From Caulobacter sp. Root343 (GTDB taxonomy: Bacteria > Pseudomonadota > Alphaproteobacteria > Caulobacterales > Caulobacteraceae), in the NCBI RefSeq assembly GCF_001425745.1, contig NZ_LMDF01000008.1, positions 253,535 through 317,534 of the forward strand: DNA of 64,000 nucleotides, written 5' to 3'. The notes below the pieces were generated by a model. The model saw nothing but the letters and a program-made list of their open reading frames with translations. It had not been told where the DNA came from and did not search any database. Below, piece by piece: positions 1-8,279 of this stretch. Each line of letters opens with the position of its first letter. The stretch's first letter is position 1. The translations under genes and the position numbers were made by a program.

Positions 1-394
1 GTCCCCGTCGCAAGGGGAGGGCGCTTGGATCCGGCCCGAAGCGGCGATGGGGATAGGCTGAGCGGGGTCGCCGTTGGGTCCCCGGCTGGCTCGTCAGGCT
101 ACGTGGCTTACTCTTTAGGAGCGCACGTGGGTGGCGGACTTGTCGGGACAAGGCCGAGCGGCGGAGCGACAGGGCGGTGATCGTACAAGCCGCCTATCGT
201 GGATCGCCGAGCTGGAGACGGAGTAGCCGATCCAGTTGGTCCACGCCCGTCCGGGGGGGCAGAGAACAGCCTGGCGGAGCGGTAAGCGAGCCGAAACGCA
301 CACAAACACCCACGGTCATCCGGGTTCGCCCGGCCGCTCCGTCGCCTCCCCACCAACTTCAGCGGCGAGCCGCGTGAGGCGGAGACGCCGTGAC
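1..394. other. No recognisable gene; GC-rich intergenic sequence
   Basis: No reading frame here resembles a protein; the open frames read as shadows. I looked on both strands for RNase P RNA, the two halves of a split tmRNA, SRP RNA and riboswitch cores, and saw none of their conserved strings. The stretch lies downstream of the minus-strand thioesterase gene. It could be untranslated 3' sequence or part of an RNA gene that I cannot name. Confidence 0.4.
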
Positions 395-829
395 CTAAAC
401 CGGCAACGGCCGAGGCTTGCGGTGCTCGTCGATGGCCACGAAGGTGAAGACGCCCTCGGTCACCTTGTGGGCCTGCTCGCCGTCGCGGCGGCGGCGCCAG
501 GCCTCGACGGCGACCTTCAGCGAGGTGCGGCCGGTGTGGACGACCTTGGCGAACAGGCTGACCTCGTCGCCGACGAACACCGGGCTGATGAAGGTCATGC
601 CGTCGATGGCGATGGTGGCGCAGCGGCCGGCCGCGCGGTGGAAGGCTATCGAGGCCGCGGCCAAGTCCATCTGCGACAGCAGCCAGCCGCCGAAGATGTC
701 GCCTTCGGGATTGGTGTCGGACGGCATGGCGATGGCGCGCAGCACCGGCGCCTCGTGCGGCCATTGGGCCTTTTCCCAGGCCTTGGCCAAGGTTTCGGCG
801 CGCTCTTCCGGCGAGATCGCGTCGGTCAA
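395..829 (-). CDS. YciA-like acyl-CoA thioesterase (hot-dog fold)
   Basis: A single hot-dog domain protein of about 144 residues predicted to hydrolyse acyl-CoA esters in the cytosol. The family signature NPEGDIFGGWLLSQMD sits at about residues 40-55, with the likely catalytic Asp at its end. No ATG is suitably placed. The chosen start is a TTG one base after the stop of the zinc-ribbon gene upstream, which leaves the usual 25-30 residues before the motif. The first internal ATG would fall at residue 35, right against the motif, and is less likely. The two genes look translationally linked. Confidence 0.8.
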   Translation of the reverse strand: MTDAISPEERAETLAKAWEKAQWPHEAPVLRAIAMPSDTNPEGDIFGGWLLSQMDLAAASIAFHRAAGRCATIAIDGMTFISPVFVGDEVSLFAKVVHTGRTSLKVAVEAWRRRRDGEQAHKVTEGVFTFVAIDEHRKPRPLPV

Positions 830-830
830 G

Positions 831-1151
831 CTAGTGGCCGCCGGCGCCTTCGTAGACGCCCGGCGCCAGGATCTCGTTCTCGTCGCCCACGGCCGTCGAG
901 GCCACGAAGCGGCGGTCGCAATAGGAGCAGTCGACGAAGCCCGCCGCGCCCATCTCCAGCCAGACGCGCGGATGGCCCAGCGCCCCGCCGACGCCGTCGC
1001 AGGCGATGCGGTGCGAACGGACCATGATCGTCTCGGGGGCGGGACCGGCATTGGCCAGCGTGTCCATGGCGGTTGGAACCGTCGCGGGCTCGGCCGTCGC
1101 CGAACCGGGCAGGGCGTCGAGAGCGGAGGTGGACTTGGCCTTGCGCGCCAT
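831..1151 (-). CDS. Zinc-finger (CHCC type) small protein
   Basis: A protein of 106 residues. A disordered N-terminus (about 1-40) precedes a small zinc-ribbon in which Cys51, His60, Cys75 and Cys78 are spaced as in the zf-CHCC family, related to mitochondrial complex I subunit NDUFS6. Bacterial members are usually annotated only as zinc-finger proteins; a role linked to respiratory complex I is possible but inferred. It ends one base before the thioesterase start, so the two probably share a transcript. The divergent ABC gene starts about 140 bases away. Confidence 0.75.
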   Translation of the reverse strand: MARKAKSTSALDALPGSATAEPATVPTAMDTLANAGPAPETIMVRSHRIACDGVGGALGHPRVWLEMGAAGFVDCSYCDRRFVASTAVGDENEILAPGVYEGAGGH

Positions 1152-1292
1152 GGGCGAAACCTTCGAATTCAGACCGTGGCCTTGGCGTGGCCGCGAACGA
1201 GGCATACCTATGCGACGCCGGAAGGCGCCGTCAATCGACGCGCGCCTCATACGGCGTTTCCCGGCCCCGCCGAACACCGCTTTGGACGTTTC

Positions 1293-2255
1293 ATGGACCT
1301 GCCCGCCTACGCCATCGAAGCCGAAGGCCTGTACAAGACCTATGCCGGCACCAAGACCTCGCCGGAAAAGCGGGCGCTGAACGGCATCGACCTGAAGATC
1401 CCGCGCGGCTCGATCTTCGGCCTGCTGGGCCCCAACGGCGCGGGCAAGTCGACCTTCATCAACATCCTGGCCGGCCTGGTGCGCAAGAGCTCGGGCACGG
1501 TGCGGATCTGGGGCCGCGACATCGACCAGCGGCCGCGCGACGCCCGCGCCGCGATCGGCGTGGTGCCGCAGGAGCTGGCCGCCGACGTCTTCTTCACCCC
1601 GCGCGAGTCGCTGGAGGTCCAGGCGGGCTTCTACGGCGTGCCCAAGAACGAGCGCCGCACCGACGAACTGCTCAACGTGCTGGGACTGGGCGACAAGGCC
1701 AACGCCTATGTCCGCCAGCTGTCGGGCGGCATGAAGCGCCGCCTGATGGTCGCCAAGGCCATGGTCCACCAGCCGCCGGTGCTGATCCTCGACGAGCCGA
1801 CCGCCGGGGTCGACGTCGAGCTGCGCCGCCAGCTCTGGCAGTACGTGCAGGGCCTGAACCAGCTGGGCGTCACCATCGTGCTGACCACCCACTACCTGGA
1901 AGAGGCCCAGGAGCTGTGCGACGAGATCGCCATCGTCAACCGCGGCGAGGTGGTGGCCTGCGAGCCGACCGCCACCCTGCTGCGCCGGATGGACAGCCGC
2001 AACGTCGTCGTCACCCCCGACGACCCGGTGACCACCGCCCCGGCCCTGGCCGGCTTCGACACCAAGCTGCGGGCCAACGGCGCCTTCCAGGTCAGCTATC
2101 GCACCGGCCAGTCCAGCGTCGAGCAGGTGCTGGCGGCGGTGCGGGCCAGCGGCGTCCACATCAAGGACATCGCCACCGAGGACCCCGATCTGGAGGACGT
2201 CTTCCTGGCCCTGACCTACGGCGACCCGAACGCATCCGATCCGACCAAGGACTGA
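1293..2255 (+). CDS. ABC transporter ATP-binding protein
   Basis: A nucleotide-binding domain of 320 residues with Walker A (GPNGAGKS, 46-53), signature (LSGGM, 143-147), Walker B (VLILDEP, about 163-169) and switch His200. The C-terminal extension of about 100 residues ending in a DLEDVF motif is typical of CcmA/DrrA-like exporters. The frame stays open for nearly 900 bases upstream, but the start is set here because family homology begins a few residues later. No membrane partner gene is adjacent, so the permease must be encoded elsewhere and the substrate is unknown. Confidence 0.9.
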   Translation: MDLPAYAIEAEGLYKTYAGTKTSPEKRALNGIDLKIPRGSIFGLLGPNGAGKSTFINILAGLVRKSSGTVRIWGRDIDQRPRDARAAIGVVPQELAADVFFTPRESLEVQAGFYGVPKNERRTDELLNVLGLGDKANAYVRQLSGGMKRRLMVAKAMVHQPPVLILDEPTAGVDVELRRQLWQYVQGLNQLGVTIVLTTHYLEEAQELCDEIAIVNRGEVVACEPTATLLRRMDSRNVVVTPDDPVTTAPALAGFDTKLRANGAFQVSYRTGQSSVEQVLAAVRASGVHIKDIATEDPDLEDVFLALTYGDPNASDPTKD

Positions 2256-2351
2256 TCACGCGGCGAACCTTCGCGCTTTCCAGGCGAAGGTCGCTTGCCA
2301 GCCTCTGCGGCGCGCGCCAGCTTCGCCGCGAATTCGGTGCGGAGGGGCGTG

Positions 2352-3413
2352 ATGGCGATGCGGATCCTGGGACTTGTGGCGGCTCTTTGGCTTGGCGTGG
2401 CGGGCGTCTCGCCCGCGGCCCACGCCGAGACCAAGCCGATCCCGATCAAGGTCGTGGTCCTGGCCACCTTCGAGATCGGCGAGGTCACCGGCGACCGGCC
2501 CGGCGAGTTCCAGCCCTGGGTCGAGGGCGTGCCTCTGACCCAGACGATCGACGTCCCCGGTCTGCGCCATCCGGCCCGCTACTCGCCCAAGGACGGCGTG
2601 CTGGGCGTGATGACCGACATGCGGGCCAGGGCCCGCGAGAGCGTCGCGGCCCTGATCCTGTCGGGCCAGTTCGACTTCTCGAAGACCTATTGGGTCGTCG
2701 CGGGCATCGCCGGGGTCGATCCCAAGGTCGCCTCGATCGGCAGCGCCGCCTGGGCCCGCTACGTCGTCGACGCCGACCCGATCTACGAGGTCGACGAGCG
2801 CGAGATCCCGGCCGACTGGCCCTACGGCCTCTATTCGCTGGACACCGACCGCCCCAACGTCAAGGGCTCGGCCAAGGGCTCGTCCGGCATGGTCTGGGCG
2901 CTGAACGGACGGCTGGTCGACTGGGCCCACGGCCTGACCGAGAAGACTCCGATCCCGGACTCCCCTGCCCTGGCCGCCCTGCGCGCGCCCTATGCCGGCG
3001 AGCTCAACGCGCTGAGGCCGCCGTTCGTCCTCAAGGGCGACGCCCTGGGCGCGACCCGCTTCTGGCACGGGGCCAAACGCACGCAATGGGCCGAGGACTG
3101 GGTGAAGCTTTGGACCGATGGCGCGGGAACCTTCACCATGACCGACTGCGAGGACCAGGGAATCCTCGACGTGCTCGACCTCTACGCCAAGGCCGGCAAG
3201 GTCGATTTCGAAAGGGTCCTGGTGCTGCGCACGGCCAGCAACTATTCGCGCCCGCCGTTGGGCGCCCCGACCTTCCCCCGCGCCTTCCACGGCGAAGGGG
3301 CGATGGCGGCGTTCGACTCGGCCTATCGTGTGGGCTCGGTCGTCGTCCGCGAGCTGGCGGGGCATTGGGACCGGTACGAAACGGCGACGCCAAAAGGGGA
3401 AATGGCGAAATGA
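2352..3413 (+). CDS. Purine nucleoside permease (NUP family)
   Basis: A protein of 353 residues. The first 25 form a Sec signal peptide with a probable cleavage after AHA. The rest matches the NUP family, known from fungal purine nucleoside permeases and related to nucleoside phosphorylases. In bacteria it is probably periplasmic and may bind or process purine nucleosides. The start is chosen by a GGAGG site six bases upstream; the open frame extends a further 19 codons that do not look like a signal peptide. Its stop overlaps the start of the NCS2 permease gene (ATGA), strong evidence for a joint purine salvage function. Confidence 0.85.
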   Translation: MAMRILGLVAALWLGVAGVSPAAHAETKPIPIKVVVLATFEIGEVTGDRPGEFQPWVEGVPLTQTIDVPGLRHPARYSPKDGVLGVMTDMRARARESVAALILSGQFDFSKTYWVVAGIAGVDPKVASIGSAAWARYVVDADPIYEVDEREIPADWPYGLYSLDTDRPNVKGSAKGSSGMVWALNGRLVDWAHGLTEKTPIPDSPALAALRAPYAGELNALRPPFVLKGDALGATRFWHGAKRTQWAEDWVKLWTDGAGTFTMTDCEDQGILDVLDLYAKAGKVDFERVLVLRTASNYSRPPLGAPTFPRAFHGEGAMAAFDSAYRVGSVVVRELAGHWDRYETATPKGEMAK

Positions 3414-4726
3414 TCGAGCGGATGTTCAAGCTCTCGGCCCAGGGGACCTCGGTGCGCACCGAGGTGCTGGCCGGCTTCACCACCTTCCTGACCATGGCCT
3501 ATATCGTCATTGTCAACCCGACGATCCTGGGCCAGGCCGGCATGCCCGTCGCGGCCGTGGCGGCGGCCACCTGCCTGGCGGCCGGCTTCGGCAGCATCCT
3601 GATGGGCCTGATCGCCAACTATCCGATCGCCCTGGCGCCGGGCATGGGGCTCAACGCCTATTTCACCTTCACCGTCGTCAAGGGCATGGGCGTGCCGTGG
3701 GAGACCGCCCTGGGCTGCGTCTTCCTGTCGGGCGTCGCCTTCCTGATCCTGACCGTGGCGGGCATCCGCCAGTTGATCGTCGGGGCCATTCCGCGTCCGC
3801 TGTTCTCGGCCGTGGCCGCCGGCGTCGGCCTGTTCATCGCCTTCATCGGCCTGAAGGAGGCCGGCATCATCGTCGCCGACCCGGCCACCACCGTGGCGCT
3901 GGGCGACCTGACCAAGCCGACCGCCGCGCTCGCCATTCTCGGCCTCGTCGTCATGGGCGGGCTGATGGTCTGGCGGGTCAAGGGCGCGATCCTGATCGGC
4001 ATTCTGGTGGCCGCCGTCGCGGGCTGGGCCCTGGGCCTGGCCAAGATCGTTCCCGGCGACTATGGCCTGGCCGCCCTGACCGCCACCGCCTTCAAGCTCG
4101 ACGTGCCGGCCGCCCTGCACATCAACGGCGCGATGGGCGTGGCCATGGCGGAGATCATCTTCGTCTTCCTGTTCGTCGACCTGTTCGACAATGTCGGCAC
4201 CCTGGTCGCGGTGACCAAGAAGGCCGGCCTCGTGCAACCCGACGGCACGATCCCGCGCCTGAACCGCATCCTGACCGCCGATTCGATCGCCACCATCGGC
4301 GGCTCGCTGGCGGGCACCTCGACCGTCGTCAGCTATATCGAGAGCGCCTCGGGTGTCGCGGCCGGCGGCCGCACCGGCCTGACCGCCATCGTGGTCGGCC
4401 TGCTGTTCCTGGCCACCCTGTTCTTCGCGCCGTGGGTCCAGGCCATCCCGGCCGCCGCCACGGCTCCGGCCCTGATCATCGTCGGCTCGATGATGATCGG
4501 CGCCCTGGCCGACGTCGACTGGGAAGATCCCGGCGTCGCCATCCCCGCCTTCCTGACGGTGATCGCCATCCCGCTGACCTTCTCGATCGCCAACGGCCTG
4601 GCGTTCGGGATCACAGCCTATGCGGGCCTGACCCTGCTGCGCGGCCAGGCCAAACCGAAGGACTGGCTGCTGTTCGTGCTGGCCGCCCTGTTCGTCGCCC
4701 GCTTCATCTACATGGGCGCGTCTTGA
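3410..4726 (+). CDS. NCS2-family purine permease (AzgA/PbuG-like)
   Basis: An inner-membrane transporter of 438 residues with about 12-14 hydrophobic segments, expected to import adenine, guanine or hypoxanthine with protons. The GMGLNAYF motif near residue 80 is diagnostic of the AzgA branch. Its ATG overlaps the stop of the nucleoside permease gene (ATGA), with a purine-rich ribosome site about ten bases upstream, so the two are translationally coupled. Likely model: the periplasmic partner handles nucleosides and this protein imports the freed base. Confidence 0.92.
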   Translation: MIERMFKLSAQGTSVRTEVLAGFTTFLTMAYIVIVNPTILGQAGMPVAAVAAATCLAAGFGSILMGLIANYPIALAPGMGLNAYFTFTVVKGMGVPWETALGCVFLSGVAFLILTVAGIRQLIVGAIPRPLFSAVAAGVGLFIAFIGLKEAGIIVADPATTVALGDLTKPTAALAILGLVVMGGLMVWRVKGAILIGILVAAVAGWALGLAKIVPGDYGLAALTATAFKLDVPAALHINGAMGVAMAEIIFVFLFVDLFDNVGTLVAVTKKAGLVQPDGTIPRLNRILTADSIATIGGSLAGTSTVVSYIESASGVAAGGRTGLTAIVVGLLFLATLFFAPWVQAIPAAATAPALIIVGSMMIGALADVDWEDPGVAIPAFLTVIAIPLTFSIANGLAFGITAYAGLTLLRGQAKPKDWLLFVLAALFVARFIYMGAS

Positions 4727-4802
4727 CCGCTCCAAGACCGTTTGCGCACGCGCCGCCTTTCGGCTAAGACCCGCTTCCCGCCTGGGTCCACTTAGGCCGG
4801 AT

Positions 4803-4879
4803 GCACCCGTAGCTCAGCTGGATAGAGCGTTGCCCTCCGAAGGCAAAGGTCACACGTTCGAATCGTGTCGGGTGCGCCA
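4803..4879 (+). tRNA. tRNA-Arg (anticodon CCG)
   Basis: A full cloverleaf of 77 bases. The acceptor stem pairs GCACCCG with CGGGTGC, the D-loop contains AGCTGGAT, and the seven-base anticodon loop CTCCGAA gives anticodon CCG, reading CGG. The T-arm has the usual GTTCGAATC and CCA is encoded. No integrase or direct repeat follows, so it does not look like an occupied attachment site. Confidence 0.97.
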
Positions 4880-5011
4880 GCGCGGCTGGTTTTCCTAGAA
4901 ATTCCGACCGTCCCGTCGGCTCTCCGCGAGAGCGTGGCGTAGGCTTTTCGGTCGGTCGCCGACTGCTCCGGCCGGTCGTGGCAAATTGCCGCGCTGCCAT
5001 AGGTTGTCTTA

Positions 5012-5026
5012 TTTACCCTAATTTAA
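5012..5026 (+). promoter_or_regulatory. CtrA-like box upstream of the chemotaxis operon
   Basis: TTTA, seven bases, TTAA: one mismatch from the CtrA consensus TTAA-N7-TTAA of Caulobacter. It lies 75 bases before the first gene of the operon, inside an AT-rich island (about 5005-5100) that stands out from the GC-rich surroundings. CtrA sites usually overlap the -35 region, which would place the transcript start about 35 bases downstream. Motif match only. Confidence 0.45.
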
Positions 5027-5100
5027 GGCCGGCGCGGTCAAAGTTCCGCAAGCGAATATTTCGTATAACGCCGAAATATATTTGCTTGGGGCGGTGCTTA

Positions 5101-5421
5101 TTGTCTGTCGTTGAATCTAGATCGATATCGTTCGCCGGGGAGGCGACGATTTCGAACATTGGTCAAGCGCACGAGCAGCTTGGCGCCTTGCTGCGCGAGC
5201 GCGAGGCCGTGATCATCGACATCAAAGACCTCACCGAGACCGATCTAACCTTCGTACAACTCTTGGAATCCGCGCGCCGCAAGGCGAGCGAAATCGGTGT
5301 CGGCTTCTCGCTCAACCAGCCGGCCGCCGGGTCTCTACTGGAAGTCCTGCGGCGCGGCGGGTTCCTCGACGACGCAACGTCCGACCGCGCCACCTTCTGG
5401 CTTCAAGGGGCAGCTCAATGA
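5101..5421 (+). CDS. STAS-domain protein, first gene of the chemotaxis operon
   Basis: A protein of 106 residues that folds as a STAS domain, the anti-sigma antagonist family. The usual DSSG phospho-site is replaced by a D-L-T-F run, so a Thr would have to serve, or the domain is not phosphorylated. No anti-sigma kinase is nearby; the four-base overlap with cheY argues for a chemotaxis role. The start is a TTG with a GGGGCGG site 5-10 bases upstream. An open frame continues 41 codons further upstream through an AT-rich promoter-like stretch, which I judge non-coding. Confidence 0.72.
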   Translation: MSVVESRSISFAGEATISNIGQAHEQLGALLREREAVIIDIKDLTETDLTFVQLLESARRKASEIGVGFSLNQPAAGSLLEVLRRGGFLDDATSDRATFWLQGAAQ

Positions 5422-5783
5422 CCGCGATCCTCACCGTCGACGATTCCGCCAGCATCCGTCAGGCGATCAAGATCGCTCTCAGCGGCGAAGGTTATAGCGT
5501 CACCGAGGCCGTCAACGGCCAGGACGGCCTGGACAAGGGCAGCGCCGGCGGCTTCGATCTGATCGTCACCGACCTGAACATGCCGGTGATGGACGGCCTG
5601 GCCATGATCCGCGAGCTGCGCAAGCGGCCGGCCGGGGCCGGCGTGCCGATCCTGTTCCTGACCACCGAATCCGACGCCGAAATCAAGGCGCAAGCGAAGG
5701 CCGCCGGCGCGACCGGCTGGCTGACCAAGCCGTTCGACCCCGAGCAACTGGTCCGCGTCGTCAAGAAGGTCCTCGCCAAGTGA
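5418..5783 (+). CDS. cheY: Chemotaxis response regulator CheY
   Basis: A stand-alone receiver domain of 121 residues. Acidic pocket Asp8/Asp9, phospho-acceptor Asp52 in TDLNMP, switch Thr82 or Thr83 and Lys104 in TKPF are all present. CheA should phosphorylate it and it should act on the flagellar motor or as a phosphate sink; Caulobacter has many CheY paralogues, so its exact job cannot be read from sequence. Start and stop codons overlap those of the STAS gene and cheA. Confidence 0.93.
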   Translation: MTAILTVDDSASIRQAIKIALSGEGYSVTEAVNGQDGLDKGSAGGFDLIVTDLNMPVMDGLAMIRELRKRPAGAGVPILFLTTESDAEIKAQAKAAGATGWLTKPFDPEQLVRVVKKVLAK

Positions 5784-7747
5784 GCGGCCTCGATCCCGTC
5801 GAGACGTTCCGCCAGGAAGCCCAGGATCTGCTGGAAGAGATCGAGCAGGGGCTGCTCGACCTGGCTCACCGTCCCGGGGATCGAGACCTGGTCGACGCGG
5901 TGTTCCGCGGCCTCCACACCCTGAAGGGCTCGGGGGCGATGTTCGGCTTCGACGCCCTGGCCGCCTTCACCCATCACTGCGAAACCGCCTTCGACCGCGT
6001 CCGCAAGGGCGAGGTCGCCGCCACCCCGGAGCTGGTTGGCGCGGTGCTGGCCGCCCAGGACCACATGCGCGCCCTGGCCGAGGGTCGCCCCGCTTCGGAA
6101 GCGGCCGGCGAGGACCTGTTGACTGAACTGCGCCGCGTGGTCGAGCGCGCCGGAAATCCAGTCGCCGCCGAAGCGCCTTCCACGCCCGACCTCAACACCT
6201 GGCGGGTGACGTTCAGTCTGCCGGCCGACGCCCTGGTCAACGGCACCCGGCCCCTGCCCCTGCTCGACGAGCTGCGCGAGCTGGGCGAGTGCACGGTGGT
6301 CGCGCTGACCGACGCCGTCCCCGACTTCGACATCCTGGTTCCGACCGAGTGCCACCTGGCCTGGGAGGTGACCCTGGTCACCAAGCACGGCCGCGACGCC
6401 ATCGAGGACGTCTTCATCTTCGTGATCGACGACATGACCCTGGACATCCAGGACATGAGCGCCGTTCCCGTCCCCGTCGAGACCGCCTCGGAACCCGCCG
6501 AGACCGCCTCCGCCTTGCCGTCGTCGACGCCGCAAGCCGAGGCCGCCAACGAGGGGCGCGGCGCCAAGACCGGCGGCGACACCGTGCGCGTGCCGGCCGA
6601 GCGCCTGGACGAAATGATGGATCGCGTCGGCGAGCTGGTCATCGCCCAGTCACGCCTCAAGCAACTGGCCGCCAGCAGCAGCGACATCGCCCTGCGCGCC
6701 GTCGCCGAGGAGATCGAACGCCTCGCCTCGGAAATGCGCGACACCATGATGGTCGTCCGCATGGTGCCGATCGCTCAGCTGTTTGGCCGCTTCCGCCGCC
6801 TGATCCATGACCTGGCTCGCGACACCGGCAAGACGATCGAGCTCTCGACCGAGGGCGAGGCGACCGAGCTGGACAAGACGGTCATCGAGCGCCTGGCCGA
6901 TCCGCTGATCCACCTGATCCGCAACGCCGCCGACCATGGCCTTGAGACGCCCGAGCAACGCCTGGCCGCCGGCAAGCCGGAAGCGGGCCAGGTGATCCTG
7001 GCCGCCCGCCAGTCCGGCGCCGAGGTGGTGATCACCATCGCCGACGACGGTCGCGGCGTCGACCGCGCCCGCGTCCGCGCCAAGGCCGAGGAGAACGGCC
7101 TGATCCAGCCGGGCCAGGTGCTGAGCGACAACGAGCTGCTGCAGCTGATCTTCGCGCCCGGCTTCTCGACCGCGGCGGCGATCACCAACCTTTCGGGCCG
7201 CGGCGTCGGCATGGACGTCGTCAAGAGAACCATCGAGGGCCTGCGTGGCGCAATCGAACTGACCAGCACGCCTGGCCAAGGCTCGGTCGTCTCGCTCCGC
7301 ATCCCGCTGACCCTGGCGATTATCGACGGCCTGCTGGTGCGGGTCGGGACCAGCCGCTACGTCATCCCGCTGGCCTCGGTCGAGGAATGCGTGGAGCTTT
7401 CGGTCGAGCAGGACAAGCGCTCGGCGGGTCGCAGCCTGATCACCCTGCGCGACCAGTTGGTGCCGTTCATCCGCCTGCGGCAGATGTTCGCCACCGGCCT
7501 GGCGCCCGACGCGCACCAGAAGATCGTCGTGGTCTCGACCGGGCAGGAACGCGTGGGCCTGGTCGTCGACCAGATCCTCGGCGACCACCAGACCGTCATC
7601 AAGGCGCTGTCGGGCTTCCACGCCGAGGTCGGCGCGTTCTCGGGCGCGACCATCCTGGGCGATGGCGGCGTCGCCCTGATCCTCGACATCGGCCACTTGG
7701 TGGCGGCTGGCCAACGCGCCGACACGCAACTGCGCGCCGCCAGCTGA
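5780..7747 (+). CDS. cheA: Chemotaxis histidine kinase CheA
   Basis: A kinase of 655 residues starting at a GTG that overlaps the cheY stop. Order: P1 Hpt domain with phospho-His46 in HTLKGSG; a P2-like region around residues 135-240; an acidic Ala/Glu-rich linker; P3 dimerisation helix pair starting at about residue 270 (RLDEMMDRVGELV); P4 ATPase with N box RNAADHG, G1 DDGRG and G2 GRGVGMDV; and a CheW-like P5 at the end. It autophosphorylates in receptor arrays and passes phosphate to CheY and CheB. Confidence 0.96.
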   Translation: MSGLDPVETFRQEAQDLLEEIEQGLLDLAHRPGDRDLVDAVFRGLHTLKGSGAMFGFDALAAFTHHCETAFDRVRKGEVAATPELVGAVLAAQDHMRALAEGRPASEAAGEDLLTELRRVVERAGNPVAAEAPSTPDLNTWRVTFSLPADALVNGTRPLPLLDELRELGECTVVALTDAVPDFDILVPTECHLAWEVTLVTKHGRDAIEDVFIFVIDDMTLDIQDMSAVPVPVETASEPAETASALPSSTPQAEAANEGRGAKTGGDTVRVPAERLDEMMDRVGELVIAQSRLKQLAASSSDIALRAVAEEIERLASEMRDTMMVVRMVPIAQLFGRFRRLIHDLARDTGKTIELSTEGEATELDKTVIERLADPLIHLIRNAADHGLETPEQRLAAGKPEAGQVILAARQSGAEVVITIADDGRGVDRARVRAKAEENGLIQPGQVLSDNELLQLIFAPGFSTAAAITNLSGRGVGMDVVKRTIEGLRGAIELTSTPGQGSVVSLRIPLTLAIIDGLLVRVGTSRYVIPLASVEECVELSVEQDKRSAGRSLITLRDQLVPFIRLRQMFATGLAPDAHQKIVVVSTGQERVGLVVDQILGDHQTVIKALSGFHAEVGAFSGATILGDGGVALILDIGHLVAAGQRADTQLRAAS

Positions 7748-8262
7748 TGAGGGCCCCGGACATGAACACCGAGACTGCCGGCGATCCGATCGAAGCCCTG
7801 ACCTTCGACCTTCGCGGCGAGACCTTCGCCCTGGAGGCCGGCCTGGTGCGCGAGGTGCTGGACCTGCTGCCGGAGACCGGCGTGCCCGGCGCGCCGCCGT
7901 TCGTCAGCGCCGTGATCAATTTCCGCGGCCGGATCATTCCCCTGGTCGACCTGCGCGTGGCCTTCGACATGGAGGCCGCCGAGCCGACCATCGACAGCCG
8001 CATCGTGGTCATCGAATACGACCTGGACGGCGAGCCGACCCTGATCGGCCTGCGCGCCGACAAGGTCCACGAAGTCACCACCATCGATCGCGCCGTCACC
8101 GAGGAGGCTCCCCGCGTGGGCCTGCAATGGCGCGCCGACTTCATCCGCCTGTTGGCCCGCCGGGACGGCGACGTGATCGTCATCCCCGACCTGGACCAGA
8201 TCTTCGCCGCGCGCGGCCGATCCGGCGCGTCGGTGACGAGCCTTCATGCAATTCAGTCCTGA
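7747..8262 (+). CDS. cheW: Chemotaxis coupling protein CheW (first copy)
   Basis: A CheW domain of 171 residues with the hallmark FRGRIIPLVDLR near residue 60. It couples receptors to CheA. The ATG overlaps the cheA stop (TGATG); a second ATG five codons later is possible. It differs clearly from the second cheW at 11815, so the array can contain two different couplers. Confidence 0.92.
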   Translation: MRAPDMNTETAGDPIEALTFDLRGETFALEAGLVREVLDLLPETGVPGAPPFVSAVINFRGRIIPLVDLRVAFDMEAAEPTIDSRIVVIEYDLDGEPTLIGLRADKVHEVTTIDRAVTEEAPRVGLQWRADFIRLLARRDGDVIVIPDLDQIFAARGRSGASVTSLHAIQS

Positions 8263-8279
8263 ACGAACGGGGTCTTCCA

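Noticed and set aside
1..394. RNase P RNA, tmRNA half, SRP RNA or a riboswitch
   Set aside because: None of the conserved core strings is present on either strand.
417..1292. Long upstream extension of the ABC ATPase
   Set aside because: It runs antisense to the thioesterase and zinc-finger genes; family similarity begins at the ATG at 1293.
4880..5100. Mobile element inserted at the tRNA-Arg gene
   Set aside because: No repeat of the tRNA 3' end, no integrase; the next gene is the chemotaxis operon.
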